Assembly (NCBI GenBank): GCA_036873135.1
Contig: JAPTYO010000008.1
Coordinates: 124,001 to 188,000 of the forward strand
Length of the DNA stretch: 64,000 nt
From: Clarkia xantiana subsp. parviflora
Lineage: Eukaryota; Streptophyta; Magnoliopsida; Myrtales; Onagraceae
Direction: 5' to 3'
Part shown: positions 51,235-63,095 of the stretch, one piece after another
Layout: each line of letters starts with the position of its first letter
How positions within the stretch are numbered: position 1 is the stretch's first letter
The notes under the pieces: generated by a model
What the model was told of the DNA's origin: nothing
Database searches by the model: none
The model's input: only the letters and a program-made list of their open reading frames with translations
Translations under genes and position numbers: made by a program

Positions 51235-53861
51235 TCAAACATGGTTCGGTGTCGTGCCGGGCGGAGTTACCGCCGACGCAACTTTTCGCCCTCTTTCCGA
51301 CCTTGCATTCTCCGCAAATTTCAAACTACTTTGGTGCAACCCGTTCCGCTTCTCCTCCTCGTTCCACTCCGACCCGTAGTAAAACTCCTCCGTTGACTTC
51401 ACCACGTCCTTCGTCGGCGGCAAGAACATGCTCCCCCATTGCGGGAAGTGCACTAGACTCACCGGAAGCGTGCAACACACGATCATAACCCCCATGAGCG
51501 ACAACCCCGTGGCAGTCGAGAAGTTGGTGAAGAAAATCAACTGCGTCAAACCCGACCCGAAGTTCCCACCCGCACCGGTCAGACCCGATATGATACCGAG
51601 TGACCGCCGAGATATGAAGGGTATGATCCCGAACGTTGCACCGCAAGCAGCCTGGGCCCCAACCGAGAAGAGCATCATGGCTAGGACCGCCATGGGGAGG
51701 GAGTTGGCTCGGCCGAGCCAGATACAAAAGACGCCTCCTAGGGTTTGGAGGATCCATAGGGCCCACAACCTACCCCTCATGCCGAAGTAGCGAGCGGCTC
51801 GGTCAGAAGCGTACCCGCCAAAGGGACGAGCGAAGAAGTTTGCCATACCGAAGCAGGCTGCGATTACTCCGGCTGTGTGGAGCTTTAGATCAAATCTATC
51901 GTAGAAGTACTCTGCAACTACGTTGTCTGTAGAGAGCTCTACTCCCATGGAGTAGCCGTAGAGGAGAACAAAGATCCATGTCCTATAGTTTGTAACCGCA
52001 TACCACATTATCTGAATAAAGGATTCAAATGATTAGTAACATTAGAATATTAAAGTATGTATAAAAGTGTGCAGAACGTCTTCATCCATAAATTTGAGCT
52101 TATAAAACATTTGATTAAAACGCACATTTTTACCTTGGAAAACTTATCCTTGGTAACAGCCCCCTTCTTTTGTAGGGCACCCAAGTTCCCATCAGGCAAA
52201 TCTTGCCCTAAAGTTAGTACTAAAATCCCCATGATGATATGAAACCACCCCGGTATAAAGAAGGCGATCCGCCACGCGGTAAACGGGGTGGATCCGCACC
52301 TCCTAATCAACTCGTACACCATCGGCATCAGCAGCTGAGTGGCACCGCCGCCCATGTTGCCCCACCCTGCCGCCGTCCCGTTCACGAGTCCGATGATCTT
52401 ACTATTGAACATGGTGCTCATCCAGTACTGACACGACACAAAGGTTGCCAGAGAAAACCCGATCATGAACCGCACCGCGATGTAACCTCCGGCATCAGAC
52501 ACAAACGACATGCAGAATACAGTGGGTGCGGATAACATGATGAGGAAGGCACATCCGTACCTGCAATTTCAGATTCATGATTTTTCAAATGAGGTTCAGT
52601 ACTAAGAAAAATCACAATTTTGAATAAATTAATTTTAAAATGAGAATTCAAACTTCATTTTTCATATTATACTAGACACCAGTCCGCGCTACGCGCATGA
52701 GTACATTTTCGTGAGAATACTACAAGAAAAATAGATTGTTGCGACTTTAGGATTATCTTGTCGCGACGCTAAATTGTATCGCAATGAAGATAGCGACGCA
52801 AAACAATATGTCGTTTCTAATCACCGTCGTAATAAACTCTGCGACTCTTCGGAGTAGCATTATTAAACTCTTAAAAGATGTGACGCTTTTGCTTGCGTCG
52901 TTAGTGCATGCAAGTGCCAACACAACTAAGCGTTGTTACAAAAACTTTTTTCTTGAAAATTATGTTACCTAAATCAAAACTTAACGACGTTTTGAAAAAC
53001 GTAAAAATAATAAAAGAAGAAACAACGCTACTACGAATCGTCACCAAATTTTAATAAATTTGATTATTGTGATTTGTGAATATTTTTGCGACGCTGGAGC
53101 AAGCGTCGTCAATGAAAAGTCATCTAAAACTCTTTTTCTAGTAGTGGAACATTACTAATATATGATCAGACTGACTCCGAAAATAATACAGGAGTGTGAT
53201 CTATCTGACTCCGATGATAGTACAAAAGTATAACCTTATTGCCAAAAAAAAAAAAATCAACTTAATTTATGTATTATAATATTTTAAAAAGTTTGGAAAA
53301 CTTCAATGTTAATATTAAAATGCTAGAATGACCGGAAATTCATTATTGTATTATTATTTTTCGATCATCTAGCATTTTAATTTTAATATTTTTTTTTATA
53401 TTTTATAATACATATTATATTTATTTATGTGTAATATATACTTACATATATATAATTAAATAGAGATCCCCTACATACCTGGGGCCCAGGAGATCACAAA
53501 CGGCGCCCATCACAAGCCTAGAGAAGATGCTGCCGGAGACAGAGGCGACGCCGGCGTTTCCGATGTCTTTTCTGGTGAGGTTGAGGTTGTCTCTGATGAT
53601 GGGGACAAGTGGGGCGGCGGCGAAGGTGGAGATGAAGCAGGTGAAGAAGGAGATCCATGAAAGGTGGAAGGTCCTCATGTGGGGTTTGGCGAAGGAGAAG
53701 AGCTTGAAGACCTTAGCCTTGTGCTCTGAGTCGACCGGTAGGGCGAACTTGGCCGTTGTGTCGGTGGGGACAATGGGGGACGCGACGGAGAAGTTGAAGG
53801 TCTGCTCTTTTCCGGTGACTCCATGCATGGAGCTTCCCGGTGAACCTTCAACTTCTGCCAT
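51235..53861 (-). CDS. NRT2: high-affinity nitrate transporter, NRT2 family
   Basis: Three minus-strand exons (53861-53479, 52560-52134, 52011-51235) join in frame to 528 aa, the usual NRT2 length. The protein is a 12-span MFS (nitrate/nitrite porter) carrier for proton-coupled nitrate uptake at the plasma membrane, normally with an NRT3/NAR2 partner. Twelve hydrophobic spans can be followed. Nitrate-porter signatures are present twice: AGWGNMGGG (192-200) and [12 protein letters not shown] (413-424). The MFS loop motif [17 protein letters not shown] follows span 8. The N-terminus ([20 protein letters not shown]) and the charged C-tail match NRT2.1-like proteins. Exon 1 ends ccag|gtatgt, with Arg128 split across the intron. 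Intron 1 (918 bp) is made mostly of transposon sequence, which does not interrupt the frame. A TATA box lies 60-69 bp upstream. Confidence 0.95.
52672..53466 (-). mobile_element. Helitron-like element filling NRT2 intron 1
   Basis: On the minus strand the 3' end shows gcgcgtagcgcgg, a short spacer and ctag (52675-52672), then T, as in Helitrons. A candidate 5' end TCTCTATTTAATTA starts at 53466, preceded by A, 12 bases inside the intron. If right, it makes up about 795 of 918 intron bases and encloses the CACTA-like insert. The 3' end is good evidence and the 5' end is inference. Confidence 0.45.
52718..53146. mobile_element. CACTA-like non-autonomous element in NRT2 intron 1
   Basis: The terminal repeats are tactacaagaaaaat on the left (first base mutated from C) and the inverse of cactactagaaaaag on the right. 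The 3-bp duplication gaa lies on both sides (52715-52717, 53147-53149). These are the terminal motif and duplication size of the CACTA (En/Spm) superfamily. The interior is rich in gcgacgc/gcgtcgt subterminal repeats, also typical. It is 429 bp with no transposase. Confidence 0.8.
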
Positions 53862-53920
53862 TTTTGGTTTGGTAAAGAAGATGGAGTTGTGAGTTTGAAG
53901 AAGGCTATGAGAGAATATGT

Positions 53921-53930
53921 CTTTTTATAG
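53921..53930 (-). promoter_or_regulatory. TATA box of the NRT2 gene
   Basis: Reads ctataaaaag on the minus strand, 60-69 bp before the ATG at 53861. The leader would be short. Confidence 0.65.
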
Positions 53931-54039
53931 GGCAGTTTGGAGCTTAATTTATTATCCTTACTATGTAGATTCATTTCCAACGGTAGTGGATGTAACAAAG
54001 ATTTAAACAAAATGTTAGCCGTTCAAATTTAATAAAATG

Positions 54040-54328
54040 GCTGGCGGTCCGACCGGATTCGAGCCGGAACTGGTGCCTCCAGTGGTGTGGTTTGAACAAA
54101 AGCAGAGGATTAAGTGAACCCGGTTCAAAAGTATGGTTTTCGGCGAACCGTTCAGTTTGCGGCCGGTTCGGACTTCGTAACAAAAAAAATCAGTCGGATT
54201 GTATTTTCTGTGATTTTATTACTGTTGCACAAGAATATGTCGAAACGGGTTCAAATCGGGTCAAATCGGCTGAACCGAGAACCGGTGGCATATACGGTTC
54301 GACTTTCGGTCTGGTCCTGATAATACTG
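54040..54328. mobile_element. diverged hAT-like element upstream of NRT2
   Basis: It ends ggtcctgataatactg, a variant of the ggttctgataacactg end of the element at 31715-32143, and shares accggttcgg-type interior phrases. The left boundary is approximate. It begins about 110 bp upstream of the NRT2 TATA box. Confidence 0.5.
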
Positions 54329-54399
54329 CTTTATAGTTTTCACTCCTATATAATTTAATTTCCCGATAAGTTGATTAAAATCACTTTTCTAGAGAAAAA

Positions 54400-54600
54400 C
54401 TGACTAGTGTGTCTAAAAGACCGACCTCTTAACTATATTAGGTTGTTTGTGGTGCTACGATTGACTGGAATGCATGCACTGGTTGTTCAAATATATAATA
54501 TGCTCGTAAATGAATAAAGTATCCGCACATTAGCGAGATGGCTTTAGAATCGCTACTGCATATCATTCCATTTTGTTTACAAAATAAATTTCTTAAAGAG
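54400..54600 (+). repeat. dispersed repeat, body of the SINE-like family
   Basis: A diverged copy of the repeat at 4130-4325 in the same orientation. Shared phrases are gaccgacctcttaactatat, taggttg, ggtgctacg and ccgcacattagcg. Confidence 0.45.
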
Positions 54601-55582
54601 TACATTTGTATATAATTAATAAGTGAATATTATTTTCTTAGATATTTATAGAATGTATGTATACTTACCTAATTGTAAGTGATCATTACTTATCATGCAT
54701 AAAATAACTTAATATTACCTCATGCCATCTCTATCGTTTGATAAAGTGACTTTTCTTTCGTTAGATCATAATTAAACTAGTGTTCATTTTAAGTAAGATC
54801 ATTTTTAAGTTGATTAATTTCAATAAATTACAATTACAACATAATAATAATTAATTAATTAATTAATTAATCTAACAATAAATAAAAGAGAATCTCCTCG
54901 CCGCATCTGCAAGTAGGGACAGAAATAGTCCCGTCGAATATCGAAAGGGTTAGTGGTGTCTACTGCAAGTCAAACAATCCCCAGTTAATTACTGCATCAT
55001 ATGTTTCTAAATCTGACTTCATTATGCCTTGTTTAACAATTCATTAATTACTATTTGTGTATTTTAGGTTTTATTATTTTCTAAGTATGTATATTTTGAA
55101 GGCCACCTATAAGATGTTGCCAGCAGAGCCGACAGTAAGGATGTAAGGTTTTCAATTCTGACGCCCTTCGGTTGGAAATTTTATATTTATTTTATTAATT
55201 ATATTCTCTTAAGAGATGGTGTAATTTGAGAATGTGACACGGTTATTTAAAAGAATATAAGATGAATATAAATTCATAATTGAATATATTTAACTATAAA
55301 TAATGTTTGGAATAAGATTCATTATTTCACTCTTATAAAAAAATAATTATTCGTGATATTCTTCTTCAGAATGATCATTTTCATGTGTCATTCTATACAC
55401 ATTTTATAATTCTTTTATACAATAATAGTATAGCCATGCTAAACAATTTGACGTTAAGTATCATTCTTATGACGTTATTGTAATAATTTAATTATAAAAA
55501 TCTACACACGAGCGTAGCGCGGCTGGAATCTAGTAAGTATTGTCCGACTTTCTCAACTTTAATGGGTCAGACTTAATTACTA
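54601..55582. other. intergenic DNA ending with a Helitron-like 3' end
   Basis: AT-rich sequence without genes. At 55508-55533, cgagcgtagcgcgg followed by a short spacer and ctag, then T, resembles the Helitron end in the NRT2 intron. The matching 5' end was not located. Confidence 0.45.
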
Positions 55583-56192
55583 GGGTTAAGAACACAATAT
55601 GGGCCTGAATGTTTGCATATGTTGTCAAAATGGGTCTAAATTGAAAAAACGTATTATTAAGGGTCTGAATTTTGAGTTTTATGTATAAGTGAGGTCTCCG
55701 TCTATTTTTTCTGTTAAAAGTGACGGAAATTGGTCACATGCTTGGCATGTGACCGAAAATAATTTGAAAACCCGAAAATGCCCTTTGACCAAAGTGTGTC
55801 CCTCACATGTTTGACTTAAAAAGACGAAAATACCCTTTAAGCCACCACAGCTCCGGCGACCACCACCCATTTCCGGGGACCGATCGGAGCTTTTTTTGGG
55901 TCGCCGGAGCTGGGGTGGTGGTTGCCGGAGCTGGGGTGGTGGTCGGTGGCGGTGGCCGTGGCCGTGGTGGCCTTAAGGGCATAATGTATTTTAGACATTT
56001 CACATTTCATTAATTAAACTGATAAATTGTATAATAATTGCAAAAGCGTAATTCTGTCATTTCACGTGGTTCCGTTACATTTAACAGCAAATTTGGACGG
56101 AAACTCGATTATCATGATAATACGTTTTTTCAATTCAGGCCCATTTTAGCAACATTGGCAAATATTCAGGCCCCTATTGGGTTCTTTAACCC
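55583..56192. mobile_element. palindromic Mutator-like element, family B copy 3
   Basis: This 610-bp element starts gggttaagaacacaatatgg and ends gggttctttaaccc. It has a perfect 9-bp duplication, taattacta (55574-55582 and 56193-56201). This copy fixes the family boundaries and target size. The centre carries the ccaccacagctccgg / ggtcgccggagctgg repeats seen in the other copies. Confidence 0.85.
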
Positions 56193-56519
56193 TAATTACT
56201 ATCATTAGTCATTCTTTTATATATATAATTAGTCATCATCTTTCACTTTCTCGTCTCCCAACTTGGATGGAGGGAGACAATAGTAACTAGCTAGATTAGC
56301 GCGTATTATCTTATTATTATGTAAAATCTTACCCCTTCAAATCATAGGGGGCTTCCTATACTATACTATTTATATGTTTAGGGATGTAATTAAGTTGACT
56401 TTATAGTTTGTTTTATTGGTGAGAGATTCAATTTGCTGTCCTTGATTACGATTACGCTTCAATTAATTTCCAACTTATACAGCTCTAAACTAGCTCATAA
56501 GTCCAAGTAAAGACAAAAC

Positions 56520-56586
<67 letters not shown>

Positions 56587-57318
56587 AATTTAATTTTCTT
56601 TTATTTATTTACATAAGTTGACTAGCTTTAATTTTTTTTTAAAGGCCACAGTGGCAATGCTCCATTTTTATTTTTTTATTTTTAAATTAAATAACGTTAT
56701 TTTAGCTCAATTTGCACCGTTCATTTCAAATCACGGCGTTTCTGTCAATTGATATCAAAATTCTCGTGTGATGACTCTAGAAGTGTCCCAATCTCGAATC
56801 TAAAATAATGTCGCTCATGTGACGTATTTGGAAAGTTCATAGGTTTAGAATTATTAGTATATCGTTATATAGATATTCTATACTAAAATAATAAAAATAA
56901 TGCATCTAATAACATTAAAATTTAACAGCAAGTTGATAGAATAATGCATCTAATAACATTTCGGAACATAATAGTGCATTGAGTATGTTGTGCACTGAAC
57001 AGTGATGCATTTAATTAACCCAAGTAATAATGAGACAACTAATAAGGAATCTGTAATAGATGAAGGGAGAAGAAACAGAACCAAGATCAGGAACCTGCAT
57101 TATACGTTGCATTACATTACATCCATTACACAAACTTCACATTATACAATAACATCACCAATCAATCTCCTTACCCTGAATTCCATTCAACTACAGCCAC
57201 CAAATGGAAGAAAAACCCATATTTCGGGCCGCAGAAAAACAGTGAAAGGAACAAACTTTATCGATCACTACCTAGTTCTGTATTCCGAGACAAACCCGAT
57301 TCCTGATATCCTAATCAG
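56193..57318. other. intergenic DNA and 3' side of the SnRK1 beta-3 gene
   Basis: Contains a long (TA)n tract (56522-56583). The last 100-300 bp probably hold the 3' UTR of the minus-strand gene. No other gene is seen. Confidence 0.5.
56522..56583. repeat. (TA)n microsatellite
   Basis: About 62 bp of TA dinucleotide repeat. Confidence 0.9.
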
Positions 57319-57760
57319 TCACGAGCTCGGTCCCCTGCTACTCCGAACCGCTTTGTATAACACAACACTGACGTACTTTGACCGGAACCGGTGGGTGAAC
57401 CCGAGCGCCACAACAGACCGGGGGGCTTCGGTCCGGTTCTCAATGTAAAGATGGTTTAGAAGAACATCTAAGGGTGGTGGGAGATTTTCGGACATATCTC
57501 TCGTGGGGTACCCCAGCGGAGAGTGCTGCAGCTGCTGCGGGACTAGAGGTGGGTCCCGCGTTTCATCCTCGGTTAGAGGGTAGACGTTGTTGTAACTTGA
57601 ATCCGGGGATCTGGGTGTGTCGAATCCAGCAACAGTTCTATCTTCCTGTAAAAGAAGTATTGCAATTGATTTTGTGTAGTAAAAACAGAGCATCATATGA
57701 AAAAGAAAAAAAAAATCCATTTTTGCAGCTTACATTGTCTTCAGGAACGCGATTGTTCAT
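57319..57760 (-). CDS. KINB3: SNF1-related kinase (SnRK1) regulatory subunit beta-3
   Basis: Two coding exons on the minus strand (57760-57734 and 57645-57319) join in frame to 117 aa. The protein is close in length and sequence plan to Arabidopsis AKINbeta3 (114 aa from memory). It is the plant-specific short beta subunit, consisting mainly of the C-terminal ASC domain that holds the SnRK1 alpha and gamma subunits together. It lacks the N-myristoylation site and carbohydrate-binding module of longer beta subunits. Key segments are SSYNNVYPLTEDETRDPP, DVLLNHLYIENR, SVVALGFTHRFRSKYVSVV and LYKAV. The start codon is in a 9-codon exon (MNNRVPEDN) whose donor gtaagc is good. An acceptor 28 bases before the ATG (ttgcag at 57789-57794) shows that the leader is spliced. 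SnRK1 is the central energy-sensing kinase. Confidence 0.92.
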
Positions 57761-59230
57761 GTTGAGATGATCACCGCCACGGAATAGCTGCAAATGTGGA
57801 AATATAGGGTTAGATTACCTTAAAAAAGATGTTGAACATGGCAGAAGGTTCTTAATTTAAGCTATGATTAACACTACGACTCTATGCTTTACGGAGTATC
57901 AGCAGACCCACCAGCCACCACTGTGATCTGACTAGAATAAGATCGAGTGTGAATAAGGTTAGCGATGAAAGCCACTGGATTTGAAAATGGATTCAGAAAA
58001 TTTTGAAAATCGACTCTTTTTCAAATTTAGTGGTGTAAAAACTCTAACTTTAAATATACTCAGCTGTATTTTAGCCAACCACATAGTCATAAAGACGTCT
58101 AAATGAAACATGAACTTCACGATCAGATAAATCCTCATTGCTTATGCAGAACAGGATACAAGGTTAAGCAATGGAACGGTTCTTTGCACCGAAAATAGAC
58201 ATTATTGAGTTTCCCACGCAGACAAGATTCATGCAAAAGTATCGATTTGATGACAGAAGCAACTTCCACATCATGGCAATTGGCAACAGACATTATCAAT
58301 CTGCAAAAGCCAAAAAACAGTTGACCTAACATGAAGGCCTATAGAGTAGCACGATATGATCTGGATTTAGATCGTCTCGATTTTATCTCAATAGACATGA
58401 TCACATGATAAATGGATGAGATTATGCATGAGACTGTAGTTGCTCGGTTTTTCTTTTTGGTTAGGATACATACTGTGTATTTCTATTGTTGATTGAAAAT
58501 GTTGAATGATAACTATGTCATGAAGATGGAACAATGGCATTTTCACCACCTAATATCAAATTTAGCATTGCCATACAGAAAGCATGCTGAAACAAATCCC
58601 GACTCATACGACAATGATCTTATGCTAGAACCACAAATTTCTTCCAAATCACATGCACTCAAGAGTTGATTATATCATATCATAAAATACCTGAACAAGA
58701 AAAAGCTCATCCCTGCACATGCAAGTCTTTCCTCTATATGGAATAAAAGCTATCCACCATTCAAGGACAAATGCCTATACAAACTAGAATTACACCATTA
58801 CCATTAGATTCTATGTAACTTTGATTCATCAGTTGATTACTGATTCATGAACTTACAGCATCAATCTGCATTTTATACCTTAAACCTTGATTGGACTGTA
58901 AATGGATATGTCATAGTAAATTTGATCAAATGAGAGACTAATTGCTTGCACATTCAACTGGAAGCGCAAAGGCAGACATTTGAAGAGCAGGAGACAAACC
59001 TGATTGAGCAGACAGCTTCCTCGTACTGTCGCCAGCACCTCAATCGGCAGAAAGACTACAATTTCAGTCCCCGAAACAGCAATCACTGAAATCCCAGAAA
59101 TAGGTGTCCGAGATTAGTTCGGATAAGGGTTTAATTAATCAGAAACCCTAAATCGCAGGAAAGAAAGCCCTAATTCACAAGACGGAGAAGCCATACCCTT
59201 ACAAATAAGCAAGCAAGCAATAACAGCTTG
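57761..59230 (-). other. spliced 5' leader region of the SnRK1 beta-3 gene
   Basis: The leader exon 57761-57788 follows an acceptor. A donor (atcag|gtttgt at 59000) ends a plausible upstream leader exon at about 59000-59230. Between them, an acceptor-like ttttggcttttgcag (ending about 58303) precedes an open stretch to 58135, which might be an alternative exon. No protein family is recognised in any of these. The upstream exon carries an ATG-initiated frame (from 59086) that would act as an upstream ORF. Confidence 0.4.
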
Positions 59231-59979
59231 CTCTGAACGACTAAATTCCCTCTTTATGGGCGTGCGAATGCATTAACAGAGGAAGGAGGAGGTGGACCGA
59301 CAAAATCCGATTAAAAATACCCAAATTGAAATCGTTTGCAAAAAGCAGAACAGAGGAGACTGCTGGCGACTCTCTTTTCTTCGAGGAATCCGCCAAGGGA
59401 ATCTGACAAAAAGATGTCTTAGTTTTTATATTACACAGAAATTTATGACGAGAAATGGAATGAAAAAACAAAATTATTTTTCGGCTCTTAAATGATGAAT
59501 GAAATCAGCAAGAAATGGAAAATTGGTGGCTGAAAGGCCAACAACGAACGAATACCGGGCCGACATGACACTAATGCCTTCCGAAATATATTTTGTCGTT
59601 TTTATACTAAAACACGTTGAAAAAAACTAGGACTTTTCTATATGGTCTTTGAGATTTTTCATCTCACGGACCCGTAAATAAAAATTATCATTTTTAAGGA
59701 CTAGATAATAATAACAAGATTATATACCTCGGTAAATTCGAATAAGCTACAACACTAACATAGTATCGTACTTCTTAACATTATTGTTTTAAATAATAAT
59801 ATTCTCAATCCATAATAACATAGTAACACATACATTAACTTTCATGCGAATCTTCTAAAGTCTTTTTTTTTCTTCAACAAAAATCTCTCCAAATACACTA
59901 TAAGTCTATAATCATCTTTTCGTTGGGTGTGATCTATATGTTCACGTAGTAATTCGAACTTTTTAGTTTTAACATTTAT

Positions 59980-60028
<49 letters not shown>

Positions 60029-60621
60029 CATAAGACTTATATCATCTCATATTATATAATTAAAAAAAAAAATTATGTGTATTGTTGATTTTTTTTGCCT
60101 ACACAATAATATTTATGCCGTAATAAAATAAAGACAATTTAAATAAACTTAAATATCAATCCATTTTTCAATATTTAATTGTTTCATTTTTTGTGCTTGT
60201 ATTTTTATCTTAAATTTTTGGTAATAGATTTCTACCGAATTTAAACTTTTATATATATTACTTAAAAGTTATATGCATCGTTAGGTACACTATGCAATTA
60301 ATTTACATGATAAATGTTAAAATTCATATTATTATTTTTTCAGACTATGAGTTCTTGATATTTTGTCAAGTTTTACTTTGTTAAATTAGCATTTATTTTG
60401 ATCATATGTTCCGACAGAATAATAATGTCTCATATTTATTATTCATACTATTCAATATTCATACTATAGTGGCTCGAGTACCAATGCACTAATCATATTC
60501 CTTCACATTTTTTAAGTTTTTCTATTAAAATATTTTTGATATTATATATGTGTTTTATTAATCCATATCACAATTCCACAAAACAATATTTCATTTTATT
60601 TTATTGTTTTGTGATGTTTGC

Positions 60622-60659
<38 letters not shown>

Positions 60660-60699
60660 AATTTAATATTTTATTATTGTTATATCATTTTTTGTATGT
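59231..60699. other. intergenic DNA
   Basis: Contains the SnRK1 beta-3 promoter side, then AT-rich DNA with (TA)n at 59987-60026 and 60624-60655. No gene is seen. Confidence 0.5.
59987..60026. repeat. (TA)n microsatellite
   Basis: About 40 bp of TA dinucleotide repeat. Confidence 0.9.
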
Positions 60700-61810
60700 T
60701 AGGTTCTAAGTTTCAGGTAAACGGGTGGTCGACCTAAACCTTACTCCTCACTGGTGAAACTACGGGTTCGGTGCTTCTAAGTCCTGTCGTCCTGATCCGT
60801 GTCCTTTTGTCCTTCGCCTTCTCTTCTCCACGTGCCCTGCAAGAGGGGCAATATCAAGCACGGAGGGGGGTGGTGCTTGATGTACCCTCTCTGATGCCTA
60901 AGTCAGTACGTTTCTTTCTAGAGAGATAAAGCTAGAGGGATGTCAGAGCTAAACTTCACAATTAGCCAAGATGTTCAAATGAATGGTGGAAATGTTGTAT
61001 TTATAGGCAACGGTGTCATTAAGGTGGCTTAATGACATCGTTAACCTTTAAACACAATTAATTAGCCCTTAATCTCGTAATTAAAACCTTAAAGCATGAG
61101 AGGTTGGAGGAAATAAACTGAGTATCGGAGTCGGGAAGCGGTGCCAGGGCCCTTGGGGGGGGGGGGGGGGGAGAAAATCCGACCCCCAAGGGTAGGGGTT
61201 GGGTGTGGCCACCCAACCCCTCCCTAGGGGAGATAGGGTTGGCCAACCCGATCTCCCCTAGGGGAGATCGGGTTGGCTGACCTGATCTCCCCTAGGGGAG
61301 GTCGGGTGTGGCCACCCGACCTCACCTAGGTGAGTTTTCCGCGGTCCGGACGAGTATTTTGGCCTCGTCCGGACCGTTGGCGTTTCCGCGGGGTGTTTGG
61401 GTCGAAGTTTCGATTTACAATCATTGACGGGGTGATCAAAATAAAAACGATTCGGAAGTCAACGGGTTCAAATTGGGCGTATATCCATCACATGCCCCCG
61501 AGTCAACCAATGGCCTGACCCTTGATTGACTCTATTTTAGGATGGTATGACACGCGCAATTTGAAGCCGGGATTTTACCTTTTGTCGGAATCCTTACTTA
61601 CCTGTGGGTATGTGTCTCTGACTCTGCCCCCTGTCTTATAAGATAGATGAATCGCAAACGTCAGAATAGCACGGACACGTGTCCAAGCACGTGTCCGTCT
61701 GAGATGGAAATAATAAATCTAATACCGTCACGGGCGTATACTTGGAAAATATACGTTCGTTTGGGGATGCAACATGAATACAGCTAAACGAGTCCATGCT
61801 TCAATTTCAT
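60700..61810. other. GC-richer island, possible solo LTR or other inserted element, with stacked hairpins
   Basis: Base composition changes sharply against the AT-rich flanks. There is a TATA-like tatttatagg (about 60999) and a G homopolymer (61156-61171). Consecutive perfect hairpins lie at 61190-61340, and an inverted cggacacgtgtcc/gacacgtgtccg pair at about 61670-61700. A start near tgttaggttctaagtttc and the length of about 1.1 kb would suit a solo LTR. No second LTR, primer site or target duplication was found. Confidence 0.35.
61190..61340. repeat. cluster of perfect hairpins
   Basis: Successive palindromes: gggttgggtgtggccaccca-accc, ctaggggagat...atctcccctag twice in series with gggttgg/ccaaccc cores, and gtcgggtgtggccacccgac. 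Each can fold on itself or pair with its neighbours. Confidence 0.75.
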
Positions 61811-63037
61811 GCCGGGGTAAGTCTAAGTGGAGAGAATTTTTTATTTTGGCCTAAAATTTTTCTAAGTATGGCAACATAAAGAACTTAAACGTGTTATTTT
61901 TATTAATTTATTAGATTTATGTAGTATGTTAAAATATGTTATCATACGTCATTAGAAAGTTCCTCACGTTTAATTTCAGATGAAAAAAATAATTCGTAAA
62001 TATGAGTGTTGTTAAAAAAAATTATGAGTATTTAATTACAATAATTATAGTTACAACATATCATAATAAGAAAAAATTATATATATGAATATTTTTTTTA
62101 AAAAAAATATAACCCTATGTAATGACATACAATTTTTAATGCTCATAAATTTCAATTATGACACAAGGTGAAACATTAGAAAATAGAACCCACAAATTCT
62201 AAAATTTATTTTGAAACTATAAGTTACAAATTTAGTCATCTGTCGCTAGTTGAATTAATTAAACAAAATGATATTTCTTTAAATATAATATTTTTTTTGA
62301 ATTAAATATGAGGATAACTATGAAATCTTATCCAATTATTAGGTAAAAAATAGTAAGTAAACCATTTATCCACAGTATTAAACAGTGCATCGAAATATTG
62401 AATTCCCTTATTATCATTATATATACAAATATATTATGTGATGATACATCAACTATATTGATAATTTATTTTTGCGTTGGTATTAATTTTTAAGTAACAT
62501 GAAAATATATTTAAAAAATATATAAAACTAAAGTATCTTTAATATAGAAAATAAAAACACGAATAAATGTAGTGAATAAATATGATTTTTTTGTTGGATA
62601 ATAAAAGTAATCAATATTAAAAACTGTTTTTAATTAAGTTTATTGTAATTTGATAAAATAAATTATTGTGAAAAAAAATCAAATATAAATTATTTTAAGT
62701 TATATATATTATGATATATACAAAACTAAAAAAAATTGAAACTAATACGCTAAACATTTTACTGCTAGATGAATAGGACTTCGATCGGCCCTTATGAAAC
62801 TTGAGATCAAATTTTTACTTTTAATAATAAAAAATAATAATTTGTTTGGGAAGTACCATACTATGTTAGTATCTTAGTGTTATAAGTTAATTTGAAATAA
62901 CGAAGAATAAACTTTTATTATAATTATTATTTAGTTCTCATAACTATAGTATTTTTACGTTTAGTCCCTGAGATGATAAATCTCAGAGAGCTTATAGAAA
63001 AGTCCAAAAAACTAGAACGAATTATACCAAACCAATG

Positions 63038-63095
<58 letters not shown>

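Noticed and set aside
51326..51932. Frames overlapping NRT2 exon 3 in other phases and on the plus strand
   Set aside because: They are shadows of a well-conserved transporter exon.
57002..57770. Plus-strand frames overlapping the SnRK1 beta-3 exons
   Set aside because: They are antisense to a recognisable conserved protein and show no similarity of their own.
58135..58332. 65-aa minus-strand frame upstream of SnRK1 beta-3 as a separate gene
   Set aside because: No family is recognised. An acceptor-like site precedes it, so a leader exon or intron sequence is more likely.
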